The notes: generated by a model not told the origin, from the letters alone. A stretch of 64,000 nucleotides of DNA from Locusta migratoria (GCA_026315105.1 CM048748.1:479101150-479165149), one strand, 5' to 3'; counted from the first letter of the stretch, positions 41,955 to 53,620 are shown. Made by a program: numbers and translations.

Positions 41955-42045
41955 ACAGGTGGCTCAGTCGGTAGGGCGCTTGCCCGCGGGAGAAAGACGT
42001 TCTGGTGCCCAATCGGGGTGTGTCTTTAGTTTTCATTCAGGATGC
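41955..42045 (+). repeat. tRNA-derived SINE head, second family
   Basis: 'ggtggctcagtcggtagggc' with 'gcttgcccgcggga' is a clear tRNA-like A-box, D-arm and anticodon-stem sequence. A damaged B-box 'gttctggtgcccaatc' follows. The downstream body is not recognisable. Confidence 0.6.
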
Positions 42046-42884
42046 ACGACATTACTTCGCGTGGCGGAAGACCGTAGAACAGGACAGAGGTTTTGTGGGA
42101 AAATTTTTTCACGTGCGCGATTCCTATTACGTGTAACAAATAATTGTGGAACAAAAAATATGAGACATTAATTTCTTAGCATACTTCGTAATTCAGCGTC
42201 CTAAAGCACCTGAGCTGCTCAAGTAGTTGTAATTCATCAGTCACAGAGTCGTAACATGATTTCAAAGACAACGTGCATAGTGCTTTGACATCGTATCATA
42301 GTGACAACATCCAAAGGATGTAGGAATGGCAGAGCGGGGGGCTGTGAGTGGCCCCGACGTGTCAGAAACAGGGAAACGGCGGAAATTTATGAATGGCCAC
42401 CAATGGCGCAGTCGCGCGTGAATGAAAAAGAAAGATCTCGGCAAGCTATTTCCATTTTGGGCGCGTGTTTCGAATGAGAAGTCGGCGCGGACAAGTTAAA
42501 TATTTGGTGCCGTCAATCGCCGGGACCAGCTGTCAGCGGAAGTCCCGTCTAATGCCAGTTTCATGTTTCCGCCACCGGTAATAGCAGCGATCGACCGCCA
42601 GCCGCCAGAATCCTTGCATGAGGGCGGTTGCGTAGGCACGCCAGTCGGCGAAAAAAATACGCGACTTGAGTGCGTGACGCACGTACAGGTGGGAGCGCGC
42701 CTGAGGGGCACTCGGCGAGAGGGGCGGGAAGGACTCCGGGCGGGCGAGTGGTCCTGAGCGCTGGGAGAAACAGCAGGTCAGGTCACTGCCGTCCACCAGA
42801 AGGGGCGTCTGTCAAGGCGCGACAGGGCCAGCTGCAGGAGAATTCACGACTGTAACACAATGGTGGGAACACAACGAACTCCAG
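42046..42884. other. No gene; GC-rich part at 42480-42850
   Basis: Short overlapping ORFs on both strands in the GC-rich part, none recognised. The AT-rich part (42046-42300) is featureless. Confidence 0.4.
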
Positions 42885-43142
42885 AGAGCAACGACATACA
42901 CTCTACTCAAAGGGTCATTACAACGAAACCCATCAGTAAAATTAGACAACGCAAATATAAAACATACAGTAGTCACACGCTATCTTGGTATCCACATTGA
43001 TGAAAGACAAAATTTCCACGAACACATTAAGATAACCACAAACACAGAAAACATTACACAAGTTGGCAAGGCTTAATTGAACCACTTACAGACCGGCTCT
43101 GTCAGCTATACGAACATATCACTGTGCTCTCTTCGAGTCAGT
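42885..43142 (+). mobile_element. Non-LTR retrotransposon fragment (R1/I/Jockey-like)
   Basis: The frame from about 42890 reads 'LLKGSLQRNPSVKLDNANIK' and then 'TRYLGIHIDERQNFHEHIKI' before a stop near 43074. 'YLGIHID....F..HI' is the conserved segment downstream of the RT active site in R1/I/Jockey LINEs. It differs from the CR1-like copies here. It is cut at 43143 by a SINE. Confidence 0.65.
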
Positions 43143-43350
43143 ATGCCGGCCACAGTGGCCGAAGGGACTGCCGAAGGGACTGAGGCGCTCCAGTCACGGT
43201 CTGCACGGCCACTACGGTCGGTAGTTCGAATACCCCCGTGGGCATGGATTTTGTGCCGTCCTTAGGATTAGCTAGTTCATAGTTAGTTTGTACGTTTAGG
43301 AACTGATGACCCTGCAGTTAAGTGCCTTCAGCTTAACAAACATTTATTCA
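43143..43350 (+). repeat. tRNA-derived SINE with a small internal duplication
   Basis: The head starts 'gccggccacagtggccgaag'. The 12-bp word 'gccgaagggact' is present twice in tandem at about 43157-43180, which is unusual for the family. B-box 'tagttcgaataccccc' and the tail are present. Flanking words 'gagtcagt' and 'aagtcagt' suggest a short target-site duplication. Confidence 0.88.
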
Positions 43351-43620
43351 AGTCAGTTGTTTCGAGTACGAAATATCGTCTCGGGATAGATTAAAGATTG
43401 ATTTTCACTGTAAAAATGTGTACATGTTTCGCCACTGTTATAGAATATTTAAGATTTTGGTGTATACTACTTTTTTGTGTTTTTCATTGTAAACAAATTG
43501 CAACATTTGAAAATGCCAGTCTGTTGAAACGTGTCATGCAGCTTAGTCTGTCGAAATTAGCCATGTTTTCTTAATAAAGATGTTGACTATAGCCTTTGTT
43601 TCAATTTTTTTCTTTTTTAT
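43351..43620. other. AT-rich stretch, nothing recognised
   Basis: No ORF or shared repeat. It may continue the LINE interrupted at 43143 but shows no coding resemblance. Confidence 0.35.
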
Positions 43621-43624
43621 CTTC

Positions 43625-44095
43625 GAATTACGAATGTTTGGGGTACCTCAGATCGATCACTACTTTGATGGTTGTGCTCTCCTTTCCTCCCAGTAGTTCT
43701 GATCATTTCTTTCTTTCTTCCTCTGGTATCTGGTGTTGGTCTTACTTCGAAACTCCTAGTTTTGACTTTGCTCACGGTCTGGGCCATACCCTTCCTTAAC
43801 ATGACTTCGGTAATCTGCAGTTCTTTCAGATCCTTTTTCGCTTCCTTAAACCTACCCCATTCGGGGTATAAGTCCGCAGTCGAGAATTCCGTTTCATGAT
43901 ATCCGAGAGTCTCTCCGACTTTACATAGAGGACTTCGTTACTTTAAAAAACATGTTTGTTATCTTGGAATCTGGGACCAACGACATTCCTCAAAACGTTC
44001 CTGTCCTCTACTTCCAGTTTTTCCAATTGACCTTTCTCTCCCTCGACTAGTGTCTCTGCTGCATAGAGTGCTTCTGGCTTAATTAGTGTTCCAAT
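43625..44095 (-). mobile_element. Non-LTR retrotransposon C-terminal remnant
   Basis: On the minus strand 'LIKPEALYAAETLVEGEKGQ' followed by LEKLEVEDRNVLRNVVGP (near 43980-44090) matches the post-RT segment in which a tyrosine-x-x-E-T block precedes a helical 'L..LE..ERKVLR.IFGP' stretch. Downstream to 43625 the frames are basic and broken. The clade cannot be settled from this piece. Confidence 0.55.
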
Positions 44096-44209
44096 AGAGA
44101 GAATTTATTTCAGAGTAAAAGTAAATATTTTACAAATTAGTATTATCCATTACTTTGATCAAACTTTTACTTTTAGTGATATTTGAACACTCTGTGTATA
44201 AAAATTATG

Positions 44210-44505
44210 AGAGGAGATATCCGGCCAGAGGGAACAGAGCGTTCGAGTGCACAGTACCTGGAGGGGGCGCGCGAAGTGCGAGCCCCCAGCCGAGTAGGCA
44301 ACCGCGCGGCGCACGGCAGTGATAATGCGGGCAAGTTGCGCGGCAGCTGCGCTGCACAGTGCGGCCGGCGGCTCGGGCTCGGCAGCTCCATATTCATGGC
44401 GCCGCGGCCCAGCCCCGCGTTCTCACGCGCCCCCGCAGCCTGCTCGGCCAAACTCCGCCGCCTCTCATCACTGCACGTTTCCAACAGAGCCTGCGTTTCT
44501 CGAAG
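44210..44505. other. GC-rich island
   Basis: CpG-dense sequence with three plus-strand and one minus-strand ORFs overlapping (101-150 codons), none recognisable. It directly borders the Tc1-like element at 44528. Confidence 0.4.
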
Positions 44506-44527
44506 ACACTGCTTCGGAAGCTCAGTT

Positions 44528-45919
44528 TACACTACTGGCCATTAAAATCGCTACACCAGGAAGAAATGCACACGATAAGCGGGTATTCGTTGGACAAATA
44601 TATTATACTAGAACTGACATGTGATCACATTTTCACGCAGGTTGGGTGCATGGATAGTGAGAAATCACTAACCAGGACAACCACCTCAGGCTGTAATAAT
44701 GGCGTTGATACGCCCCTGGGCATTGAGTCAAACAGAGCTTGCATGGCGTGTACAGGTACATATAACCTGCAGCTCATCAGTTCATCAAGAGTAGTGACTG
44801 CCGTATTGTGACAAGCCAGTTGCTCTGGCAGCATTGCCCAATTGGTGAGAGATCTGGAGAATGTGCTGGCCAGGACAGCAGTCGAACATTTTCCGAATCC
44901 AGAAAGGCCCGTTCAGGACCTGCAACATGCAGTTGTGCATTATTCTGCTGAAATGTAGAGTTTTGTAGGGATAGAATGAAGGGTAGAGGCACGGGTCGTA
45001 ACACATCTGAAATGTAATGGCCACTGTTCACAGTGCCATAGATGCGAAAAAGAGGTGACAGAGACGTGTAACCAATGGAACCCCAATACCATCCCGCTGG
45101 GTGATACGCCAGTATGACGATGATGAATACACGCTCCCATTGTCCATTCACTGTGATGTCCCAAAACACGGATGCGACCATCATGATGCTGTAAGCAGAA
45201 CCTGGATTCATGCGAAAAAATGACGTTTTCCCATTCGTGCATGTAGGTTCGTCATTGTGTACACCATCGCAGGCGCTCATGTCTGTGATGCAGTATCAAG
45301 GGTAACCGCAGCCATGGTCTCTGAGCTGATAGTCCATTCTGCTGCAAACGTCGTCCAACTGTTCGTGCAGATTGTTGTTGTCTTGCTTACGTCCCCATCT
45401 GTTGAGTTCTGGATCGGGACATGGTTGAACGATCTGTTACATCCATCGGATGAGATGCCTGTCATCTCGACTGCTTCGGATACGATGCCGTTGGGATCCA
45501 GCACGGCATTCTGTATTGCCCTTCTGAAACAACCGATTCCATATTCTGCTAACTGTCATTGAATCGCCACCAATGCGTGCAGCAATGTCGCGATACAATA
45601 AACTGCAATCACGATAGGCTACAGTCTGACCTTTGTCAAAGTCGGAAATGATGGTACGCATTTCTCCTCCTTACACGAGGCATCACAACAACGTTTTACC
45701 ATGCAACGCCGGTCAACTGTTGTTTGTGTATGAGAAATTGGTTGGAAACTTTCCTCGTGTCAGAAAGTTGTATGTGTCGCCACCGGCTCCAACCTCGTGT
45801 GAATGCTATGAAAAGCTAATCATTTGCATATCAAAGCATCTTTTTCCCCCTGTCGGTTAAATTTCGCGTCTGTAGCACGTCATCTTCGTGGTGTAGCAAT
45901 TTTAATGGCCAGGAGTGTA
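44528..45919 (-). mobile_element. Tc1-like element family A, full length (1,392 bp)
   Basis: The inverted ends 'tacactactggccattaaaa' and 'ttttaatggccaggagtgta' are nearly perfect, with TA at both outer sides. It inserts at the edge of a GC-rich island. Confidence 0.93.
44625..45661 (-). pseudogene. Tc1-like transposase, broken (copy at 45 kb)
   Basis: The frame 45437-45661 gives the first helix-turn-helix ('ISDFDKGQTVAYRDCSLLYR' then 'DIAARIGGDSMTVSRIWNRL'). Frames 44940-45242 and 44777-45280 give the catalytic core. The first catalytic motif reads FSHE (D to H) and the second reads QQNN (D to N). The region of the last glutamate is deleted after 'SPDLSPIG'. Three of three catalytic positions are therefore altered. 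Confidence 0.85.
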
Positions 45920-47414
45920 AATTCCAATTATGTTTTCATCCATCCAAATAAGATGGGTGAGGTCACACTCTTCGAACAGTTTTTTCTCTCCACCGCATAT
46001 AAAAACAGCAGTCGGAGTAAAACCACGCGCCATAGTCCACGTCATTTACGAAGGCAGCCAGTTTTCAGCCGTTCTGCGCACCCCCCTCCATTTCCGCAAC
46101 GACAGCCAACGCCAGGAGCGACTGCTGGCGCTCGGCCGTCGCTCCTCGCCTCTACGCTTTTCCTGTCGCTCCGCCTCTATACGCGGAAGGCCTTCTTATA
46201 TGACGCCATCTGTAGTCGACAGTTCACGCGCTACGGACTGAAGACTACAACAACAGCAACTTAATATATTAATTTTTAGAGAATTAGAAAATGTATACAA
46301 TGTTTTTGAGTTATATACGTGATCTTTCTTTCTGTGTGAAATTATTATATATTTCTGTCTAAAATAGTTGATGTTAGTTCTTAAGAAGAAGGGAAAGAAA
46401 CCTTTGTAAAGCAAGAACGATATCTATAGGTAACAGTGCTTTGGGGTACCCGTCCGAGACGTTTAGATAGATCGGAAGAGAGGATATGGAGGTGTGTGGA
46501 GTCGGGATCTGGTAGAAGAACGACGACAAGTAGACAAGGCAAAATGTGGAGCACGTCCGCTACCAAGTGCGGTTCTGACGACGGAGAACATACGGGGCGG
46601 ATTCATCAAATGTTGCGCCACTATGTAATGATGGGAAACTATAGTGATGGAAGAAGTTTGTTGCTTCAACTTAAATACGAGAAGATATTACACCCTTAAA
46701 ATACAACAAGCAATTCCTTTTTTCAAAATTGTATCACATTTCCAACCTAGAGAAGAAGCTACAATCAAGAAAATAGAGGGGAAGACAGGAAAGACAAGAG
46801 AACAGAATATAAAGAGTCCGATAGTAGTTAAGAAGAACGATGATGGATGGAAAAATACAAGATAACTTTGTTTTCCTTTGCAAAAAAATTAAAATTCTGT
46901 GCCAAGAGCGCTCAGCGCCACGCCCGTTGCCAAAGTGCCACAACTGCCTTCCAGTTCTGTGTCTGGCTCTTTCTCCTCCTGATTTGTTTTCTTCCCGATT
47001 CGTAGGTGTGCTCTTGTTGTTTCGCACTTCATCACTTAAACGACAGCCGTACCAGACATGAGGCGTGGCGGCGGCGCACTCAGCGCCAGCACGCGCCACC
47101 GAAGCCTTCCGCGCGAGCCGCCACTTGGCGTCACACCGCCAGCACCCGCGCAAACTCTCAAGAGTACAGCTGAACACCAGCCCAGGCTTCTGCTGTGATG
47201 CTACTGACAATGAGGTTGAGTAGCGCAGCTTCCCGTACGACTGATCGAGAATTCAGATCTCGTTGTCTCCTATTATTTTACTTTTCAAATCAAAATTATT
47301 TACAATCTTATTTTTAGTAAATTTATTTAATTAAATATTTTAAGGCCTAAAACTTCATTAACTCTATTTCATAATATTACTGCCCCTGTTATTCTATCTT
47401 AATGCTCTCTTTCC
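45920..47414. other. No gene recognised; GC-rich parts at 46060-46190 and 46900-47170
   Basis: ORFs of 103-158 codons occur (for example 46734-47210 minus) but overlap opposite-strand ORFs and show no domain. 47220-47410 is AT-rich. Confidence 0.4.
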
Positions 47415-47565
47415 CGCGGAATGGACGCGTATGAGGTTCGACTCCTCCCTCGCGCATGGGTGTGCGTGTTGTCTTTAACGTACGTTACTTTAAGAAGTTT
47501 GCAAATTTAAGGACCGATGACCATAGCAGTTTGGTCCGATAGGTTAACAAACATTTGAACATCTG
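47415..47565 (+). repeat. tRNA-derived SINE, 5' truncated
   Basis: Starts at the B-box ('gaggttcgactcctccctc') and keeps body and tail ('ggaccgatgaccatagcag', 'acaaacatttgaacatctg'). Confidence 0.85.
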
Positions 47566-47603
47566 ATCTGATTTATTTTTCATATTATGATTATTTTTTT
47601 GGT

Positions 47604-47804
47604 TCAAAATGTTCAAATGTTTGTTGAGCTTATGGGATTTAATTACGGGGTCATCAGTCCCTAAACTTACAAACTACTTATCAACTACCTTATACTGAGG
47701 ACGGCACAAACATCCATGGCCGAGGGGGGATTCGAACCCCCGACCGTAGTGGCCGTGCAGACCGTGACTGGAACGCCTCAGTCTCCTCGGCCACAGCAGC
47801 CGGC
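47604..47804 (-). repeat. Full-length tRNA-derived SINE with target-site duplication
   Basis: The minus-strand copy is close to the reference copy at 30341. The 12-bp duplication 'tatttttttggt' lies at 47592-47603 and 47805-47816. Confidence 0.93.
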
Positions 47805-47816
47805 TATTTTTTTGGT

Positions 47817-48788
47817 AGAATCAGGTTTTTTTTCATTAATAGCCTGTAATTAGATCTGAAGTAGAACCGCTGATTGGTTCGTTACACGACTGCTCGTGTA
47901 ACAACCCGCAAGTCTTAGGATGTTTTCAGATAACCAATGATAGCGAGTTGTTAGTTGTCTTTAACGCTTTGTAGGAAGGTTTTCTGTCTGAGAGGCAATC
48001 TTAATCGTCGTGGACGGAGCAATCGTAACTTTATTTCTGCTGGAGATGGATGGCAGCCGTTTTGTCGAATACGTGGTACATCACATGTGGTTAGGGTATA
48101 ACATGCGACTAAATTAAGGACTGCAAAAAACGACTTCTGCTGCAGTTCAATCATTAATCACTTAACATCAGCTGTGGACAGGTATTTTACCATTGGCGGT
48201 CTCTTCCATGACAGCTCCGTGTTATTAAGCACATCAAGAGCATTCTTAAAGAAACCTGCAGTGTTCGTCTATGCCTATAGCCGAGTGGTAGCCGGCTGCC
48301 TATGTGGCTGTGCAGTTGAGTATATGTGTAATGACAATTGAAGATGTTCTCATGTACAGAAATTGACATACCTATATCGATATACGACACATGCAAGAAA
48401 TGTATGATTTTTCTATAGAAACTTAATATATTTTTTATTTTACTTGATAAAAATATATTACGTATGTCGCCATGGTTCTGCAAATATAATACATACGTAG
48501 TAGACTGTAATAAGGTACTTAGGTGATAGACTTTATGAAACTATCCATCGTAAAACTATTATCGTAATTAAGTATGGCATGTAATATTACATTTGGTTTT
48601 CTATACCATGATGATTGGCTTATAATTGCAATAAACTGAAACCAAATAACATAACACGTATCAGTTAACACATCTGTAATGCATTTTTTAATAAATTTTA
48701 TGTACGTCATATTATAATTTTACGTCATTTGTATCCTTCTAATTGTACAGTTGCTGATTATAATTTCGAAATATGACGCCATACTTTT
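47817..48788. other. AT-rich stretch, nothing recognised
   Basis: Short ORFs only. A word near 48272-48290 ('tatagccgagtggtagccgg') resembles a SINE head but nothing else of the family follows. Confidence 0.4.
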
Positions 48789-48791
48789 GAT

Positions 48792-49800
48792 TGATGTTGT
48801 GGTCTTCTCTCCGGAGACTGGTTTGACGCAGCTCACCACCCTACTCTATCCTGAGCAAGCCTCTTCATCGCCTCATAAGATCGGCAACCTGCATCCATTT
48901 GAATCTGCTTACTGCATTCATCTCTTCATCTCCTCCTGCGATTTTTTACCCCCACACACTTCTCTCAAATGATAAATGAATCCCACGAATCGATTCCACC
49001 ATTTAGTCAAGGTATGCCAGGAATCCCTTTTCTCCCCAATTCTGTCCAGTACCTCCTCTTTAGTTACGCGATCCACCCACCCACCCATGAGCATTCTTCT
49101 GTAGCACCACATTTCAAAAGTCTCTATTCTTTTCATGTGTACCCTGTTTATCGTCCATGTTTCACTCCCACACAAGGCAACACTCCACATAAATGCCTCC
49201 AGAAAGGACTTCCTAACGCTAAATTAATATTCGATCTTAACAAAATTATCTTTTTCAAAAACGCTCTTCTTCCCATTGCCGTTCTGATGCTTCTTATATC
49301 CTCTGTACTGCGACCATCATATGTTATTTCACTGTCCAAGTAACAAAACTCATCTACCACCGTTATTGTTTCGTTAACTTATCTAATTCGTGCAGCATCG
49401 TCTCATTTTCTTATACTGCACACCATTAACCTTGTTGCTCATGTTAATGTTCATCTTACACGCACCTTTTAACACACTGTCCATTCCGTTCAACTGATCC
49501 TACAGGTACTTTGCTGTCTGTGTCAGAATTACAATGTCATCAAAAAAATGCAAGGTATTTATTTCTTCACCCTGAACTTTAATTCCTTCTCCAAATTTTT
49601 CCTTTCTTTCCTTTATAGCTTGCTCAGAGTACAAATTGAATAGCATTTGAGAAATCTAGAACTCTGTCTTACTCCCTTCCCAACTTATGCGTCCCTTTCG
49701 TGCCCTTCAGTTCTGATAACCGCTGTTTGGTTTTTGTACAAGTTGTCAATACCCTACCTTTCCCCATAGTTATTCCTGCTAATTTCAGAATCTGAAAGAT
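48792..49800 (-). mobile_element. RTE-like LINE, RT core to 3' end
   Basis: The minus strand shows, from 5' to 3', 'LHFFDDIVILTQTAKYLQDQ' near 49490-49555, 'VDEFCYLDSEITYDGRSTED' at about 49300-49360, 'VALCGSETWTINRVHMKRIE' then 'TFEMWCYRRMLMGGWVDRVT' near 49060-49190, and a tail ending in 'gtctccggagagaagac'. The order (FADD block, Y-L-G-S block, G-S-E-T-W block, E-M-W-C-x-R-R-M block) is that of this LINE class. FADD reads FFDD. Several frameshifts are present. Confidence 0.8.
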
Positions 49801-50321
49801 TTATGTAATAAAGTAAAAGTATCATGCTATAATAATGTATGATACAGTGCATAAAATTTGTGCTCAGATGTCTGAATATACGATATATGTCAGTACCCAA
49901 ATCATTTATTTCCAAAATAAATTTTCAGATACATGCAAGTGCCAACAAGTGAAAAATGGTTGATGTTATATATTCTATAAGTGACGAGCCGGGGCACGTT
50001 GTTTTAAAACATGACACAGCAGGACTGCATGACGTTATAGATCTTATAAGTTACGAGCGGATACAAAGTTGTAAATCAAGACAGAGCACTATTGTACTGT
50101 GGAATTGTTAGTGATGTATGGAGAGAGGCAAGGAAGATATCTATATAATATGTAGTTTTGCCTTGTAATGTAGTACTGTTGTATAATAGCCAGAATACAA
50201 AAATATTAATTAGTAGTGCAGAATCGTAGATCACAACTAAGCTTTGTCAAAACCGATAATCTTCATTACAGTACTGAACAGCGATCTTCGTATATTTTCA
50301 CAGCATACTAAACAAGCAAAG
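49801..50321. other. AT-rich stretch, nothing recognised
   Basis: No ORFs of note and no shared repeats. Confidence 0.4.
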
Positions 50322-50712
50322 GCACTGGCCCGTTCGGTTAGCCGCTTGCCGACACGGGGAGGCGTACCGGCCCCTTGTTAGAATCCACCCGGCGGATTAA
50401 CGAGAGGAGTCGGAGTGCCGGCCAGCCTGGATGTGGTTTTTAGGCGGTTTTCCACATCCCCCTAGGTGAATACCGGACTGGTCCGCAACTCCCGCCTCAA
50501 GTTACACGATTCGCAAACATTTCGTAACACTTTACACTTTGACACACATATAGCGCTATGCTCACACATTTGGGGTACACATTTTCTCCTGGGGGCATGG
50601 GGTGAAGGCAGGAAGGGCGTCCGGCTACTCTGTCAGTACTAACACATGCTAAACCCGCGTGTAACACAGCGAGGACCCCGCACGTGCGGGAAAAGGCCAA
50701 AAAGAAACAGGC
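50322..50712 (+). repeat. tRNA-derived SINE, third family (about 390 bp)
   Basis: The head 'gttcggttagccgcttgccg' looks like a tRNA A-box and 'ttagaatccacccgg' like a weak B-box. The body has 'gatgtggtttttaggcggtt' with 'ttccacatcccc' and 'ggggcatggggtgaaggcag'. From memory this is a recurrent long SINE of orthopteran DNA. Only one copy is in the window. Confidence 0.55.
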
Positions 50713-51304
50713 AGACTAAACGTGCAAAGGTATTGCTGGTGACGAAGCGACAATTATTACTGGAGACATTTTTACATTGAAAGGAAAGCTCAGAGAAATT
50801 GAGCCAGGTGTTCTGCATGTACCTTTATTGGTCCAATCTTTGAACCTCGTGACCCAAGAGGTAATCCAAAACGGAACTATGAGCATCGGCACTGGTTTCA
50901 AAGGTCGACGCGCGTGTGGTGGCTGCCTCGACAGTCACAAAGCTGAGGCGCCTCCCCACTACGAATTGAAGGCACGGTTTGCTCGGTGCGCCTTCATTAT
51001 CCCGGCCGCCCCATGTGCAGCCTTCCGCGAACAGAGGGCGCGACATAATTCAGGAGCCTGGATGAAACCGTCGAGGTCGGCGCAGGAATATCTGCGGGAA
51101 TAAAACCGCGCTGTTAGGCCATAAGGGCAGCGCCGGCGAGGCACCGCCGTGGCCGGGCGGGCCACCCCTCAGTAGCCAGCCGCCTGCCGCCTACCGCCTG
51201 CCAAACACCGCCGCCACAACTTACACTGAAACTCCCGCAGCTTCTACTGTTCTCAGATTGAGGCTCTAACCCACGTGACTATTTTTGTAATATCTGTATA
51301 TGTT
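50713..51304. other. No gene; GC-rich from 50880 to 51240
   Basis: Overlapping ORFs on both strands (up to 108 codons) in GC-rich DNA, unrecognised. Near 51173-51215 the words 'cagccgcctgccgcc' and 'taccgcctgcc' form a short irregular repeat. Confidence 0.4.
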
Positions 51305-51800
51305 TTGCATGTTTGTCTGTACGTCCTCTATGTATTCATAAAACATCCATTCGATTTCAGTGAAACTTTGGTGAACTGTTCACCGTTCGCCCACGAAGGT
51401 TTCAGACCCAAAAACAAAAGAGCATAACACATAGCTCAGGAGATATGACGTTATATGTAATGAGAGGCCACCGCGTGAGAGTACCTAGATTTATGCGTCA
51501 ATTATTGGAAAATGGGAGTAGTTAGGGACCTGCAACAAAGTTTGCATGTAATTTCGGACATGTATGAAGCGTTTTGTAACTGACCCCCTCCCCCCCCCCC
51601 ACACACACACACATATAGAGAGACAAAATGATGAAACGAAAAGCAGTCTACCGCTCTCATCAGTTTCGATTGGATGCCATAAAACTGTCGCATCAGGCAT
51701 GACTTTGTATGAAATAAAGTTATCATTACAGATTTGCATGTTACTATTTATTTTTGTCTGCAAGTTAATTCTCTTGCATCCAAAATTAAGCAATCTCTTT
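51305..51800 (+). repeat. Unclassified dispersed repeat R, copy 2 (0.5 kb)
   Basis: Direct-orientation copy of 22635-23115 over its whole length. It differs mainly by a C-run and (CA)n expansion at 51584-51612, at the place where copy 1 has 'cccctcctctccccac'. Confidence 0.85.
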
Positions 51801-52057
51801 TCCTAACCTCTACCTATAACGCATTTCCTCTTCGTCACGTCTTCATCACTCTTACACTCCATTAATCCTTATCCCATTCTCACCCTTCCTGTCCATCTCC
51901 CCATCTCTCTCTCCAACGCAAACTTCCCCTCCCTCCCCAATCTGTCTTTGCATTAACTCCTCTCCATTCTATCTGTCGTGATTCTCCTTCCATGTTCTGT
52001 TATTTCAACCACTCTACATAATAATATACTTAATAATATTTTCAGTTGAGATCGAAT
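51801..52057. other. Pyrimidine-rich spacer
   Basis: C/T-rich plus-strand sequence after the repeat, possibly its continuation. Nothing else seen. Confidence 0.4.
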
Positions 52058-52252
52058 TCAAATGTTTGTATATGTATGGGACTTAACTGCTTGGCTATTA
52101 GTCCCTAGCTTACAAACTAGTTAAACTAAGTTAAACTAACCTAAGGACAACACAAACAGCCATGCCGAAGGGAGGACTCGAACCCTTGACGGCGAACGGC
52201 CGCGCTCACCGCGGCGCGGAGCCTCAGTGCGCACGGCTATTCTGCCGCCGCT
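52058..52252 (-). repeat. tRNA-derived SINE (main family)
   Basis: Minus-strand copy with tail at 52058-52075, body 'gtttaactagtttgtaagct', B-box 'gggttcgagtcctccctt' and GC-rich head. Confidence 0.88.
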
Positions 52253-52384
52253 TCCGTCAAGTCTTACACTCGACTGACCAACATTCACGCTAGAGGGCGG
52301 AGCTTCCAGTATTTAAAGGATGACTCTATTGAATCATACATATTCAGGCTACTGCTCCGCGGCACAACAGGTGACCAACGACTA

Positions 52385-52712
52385 GCGAAAATTTTTAATG
52401 GACCTACTGTAGCGGCACACGACAGACGTGAACTGGCGAGTATTTTAATCGGATGCCACGTAACAAGCGTCACTGACGAGAAGTTTAAATCAGACTACTG
52501 TAGAGCCACGTGGCGATCGTCAAGTGGTGAGTAGCGCCACGTGACAAACATCGAGTAGCTAGTAGTTTTAGTAGAATAACTGGAGCGCCTCATGACAAGT
52601 GTCAACTGATTATCTTAACGTCACGTGACAAACATTAACTAGTGCGTAGTTTTAATTGGACTACAGTAGCGAAATGTGAGTAACGTGAACTGGCGAGTAG
52701 CTTCACAGCAGT
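52385..52712 (+). repeat. Degenerate tandem array with CACGTG cores
   Basis: A core of about 33 bp ('gcgccacgtgacaaacgtca' then 'actggcgagtag') recurs about seven times, some units preceded by an 18-bp spacer 'ttttaattggactactgt'. Units begin near 52391, 52443, 52483, 52531, 52565, 52613 and 52649. Three perfect CACGTG palindromes lie at 52507-52512, 52538-52543 and 52622-52627, with near matches elsewhere. CACGTG is the E-box bound by bHLH factors such as Myc/Max or clock proteins. Here it may simply be part of the repeat. Confidence 0.75.
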
Positions 52713-52890
52713 CCGCGTGCGCTGCCGGCCGGTTGCACGGGAGGTCGAGTGTCGCAGGCAGCGCCAGCAGCCGGCCGCGGCGCCCGTGTGGGGAGGCTCC
52801 GGCCAGCAGGCCGGCGGCCGCCATGTTTTTACCAGGCTGCGCGCGCGGCGTGCGACCCGGGCACCGCTGCAGCCACCTGACGACTGAAAT
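52713..52890. other. GC-rich block
   Basis: CpG-dense sequence after the tandem array, with overlapping ORFs and no recognised protein. Confidence 0.4.
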
Positions 52891-53484
52891 AACACGTCAA
52901 CCTCCACCCGTGACACCAAAGCACGTCTTCTAGCTTACTTATCAGTACGTGTATGTTCATACAGGTCTAATAAATTTGTGAGCAAATAAATCTCGTGAAA
53001 CAGTTTCTATGACTGTCGAATGTTAATACCATATTTTACGGTGTTTTGTTATTTTCGACAGATGGAACTTGATTAATAAGAAAGGGATGTTATGTACCTC
53101 AAACAAAATAATGCCATTTCAGAATTTTCTGTCTGCATATCCGTAGCTGCAATTTGTAAAATAACATCACTTTTCGCCCAGATACAAAGTATTTTAAGTG
53201 TGCTGTCAATGTTATATTATTTTCCTACACTGGGAAATACCAAAAATGTCATTCTGTAGATACTTTTAGGGACACTGTATCATAGAAAATCGGAGAAAAG
53301 ACCTATACTATCTTTAGTGAAACGGCAGAAACAGATTCAAAATAGGTAACCTCCCTTTCACACGTCACATCCCGGAACCAATATTATAGGACTGTCAATA
53401 GCAAATAATACACAGGCAAGGGGAGGTGCCGTAGCCATGTTAAAACAGACCTTGTAGCAAGACATGTCAAAAACTCGAACCATG
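52891..53484. other. AT-rich stretch, nothing recognised
   Basis: No shared repeat and no convincing ORF. Confidence 0.4.
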
Positions 53485-53620
53485 AAGTAAAAAAAAAAAA
53501 AAAAAAAAAAGAAAACAAACACTAGAAAATGCTGTTCTAAAGTTTTGCAATTAGTGGATTCGAACTCGCAACCTTTACATTACGAATTCAGTACGCAACC
53601 ACTACACCACGCGGGAATCT
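53485..53620 (-). repeat. tRNA-derived repeat, fourth kind
   Basis: On the minus strand 'gcgtggtgtagtggttgcgt' and, 35 bp later, 'ttgcgagttcgaatcc' are good A-box and B-box sequences at tRNA spacing. The acceptor stem does not pair ('tcccgcg' against 'ctaattg'), so this is not a functional tRNA gene. An A22 run at about 53489-53510 lies at its far end, like a SINE tail. Confidence 0.65.

Noticed and set aside
45824..46264. 146-codon plus-strand ORF
   Set aside because: Its first third is the antisense of a Tc1 inverted end and the rest is unrecognised GC-rich sequence.
53530..53610. Functional tRNA gene on the minus strand
   Set aside because: A-box and B-box are good, but the acceptor stem does not pair and a SINE-like A run follows.
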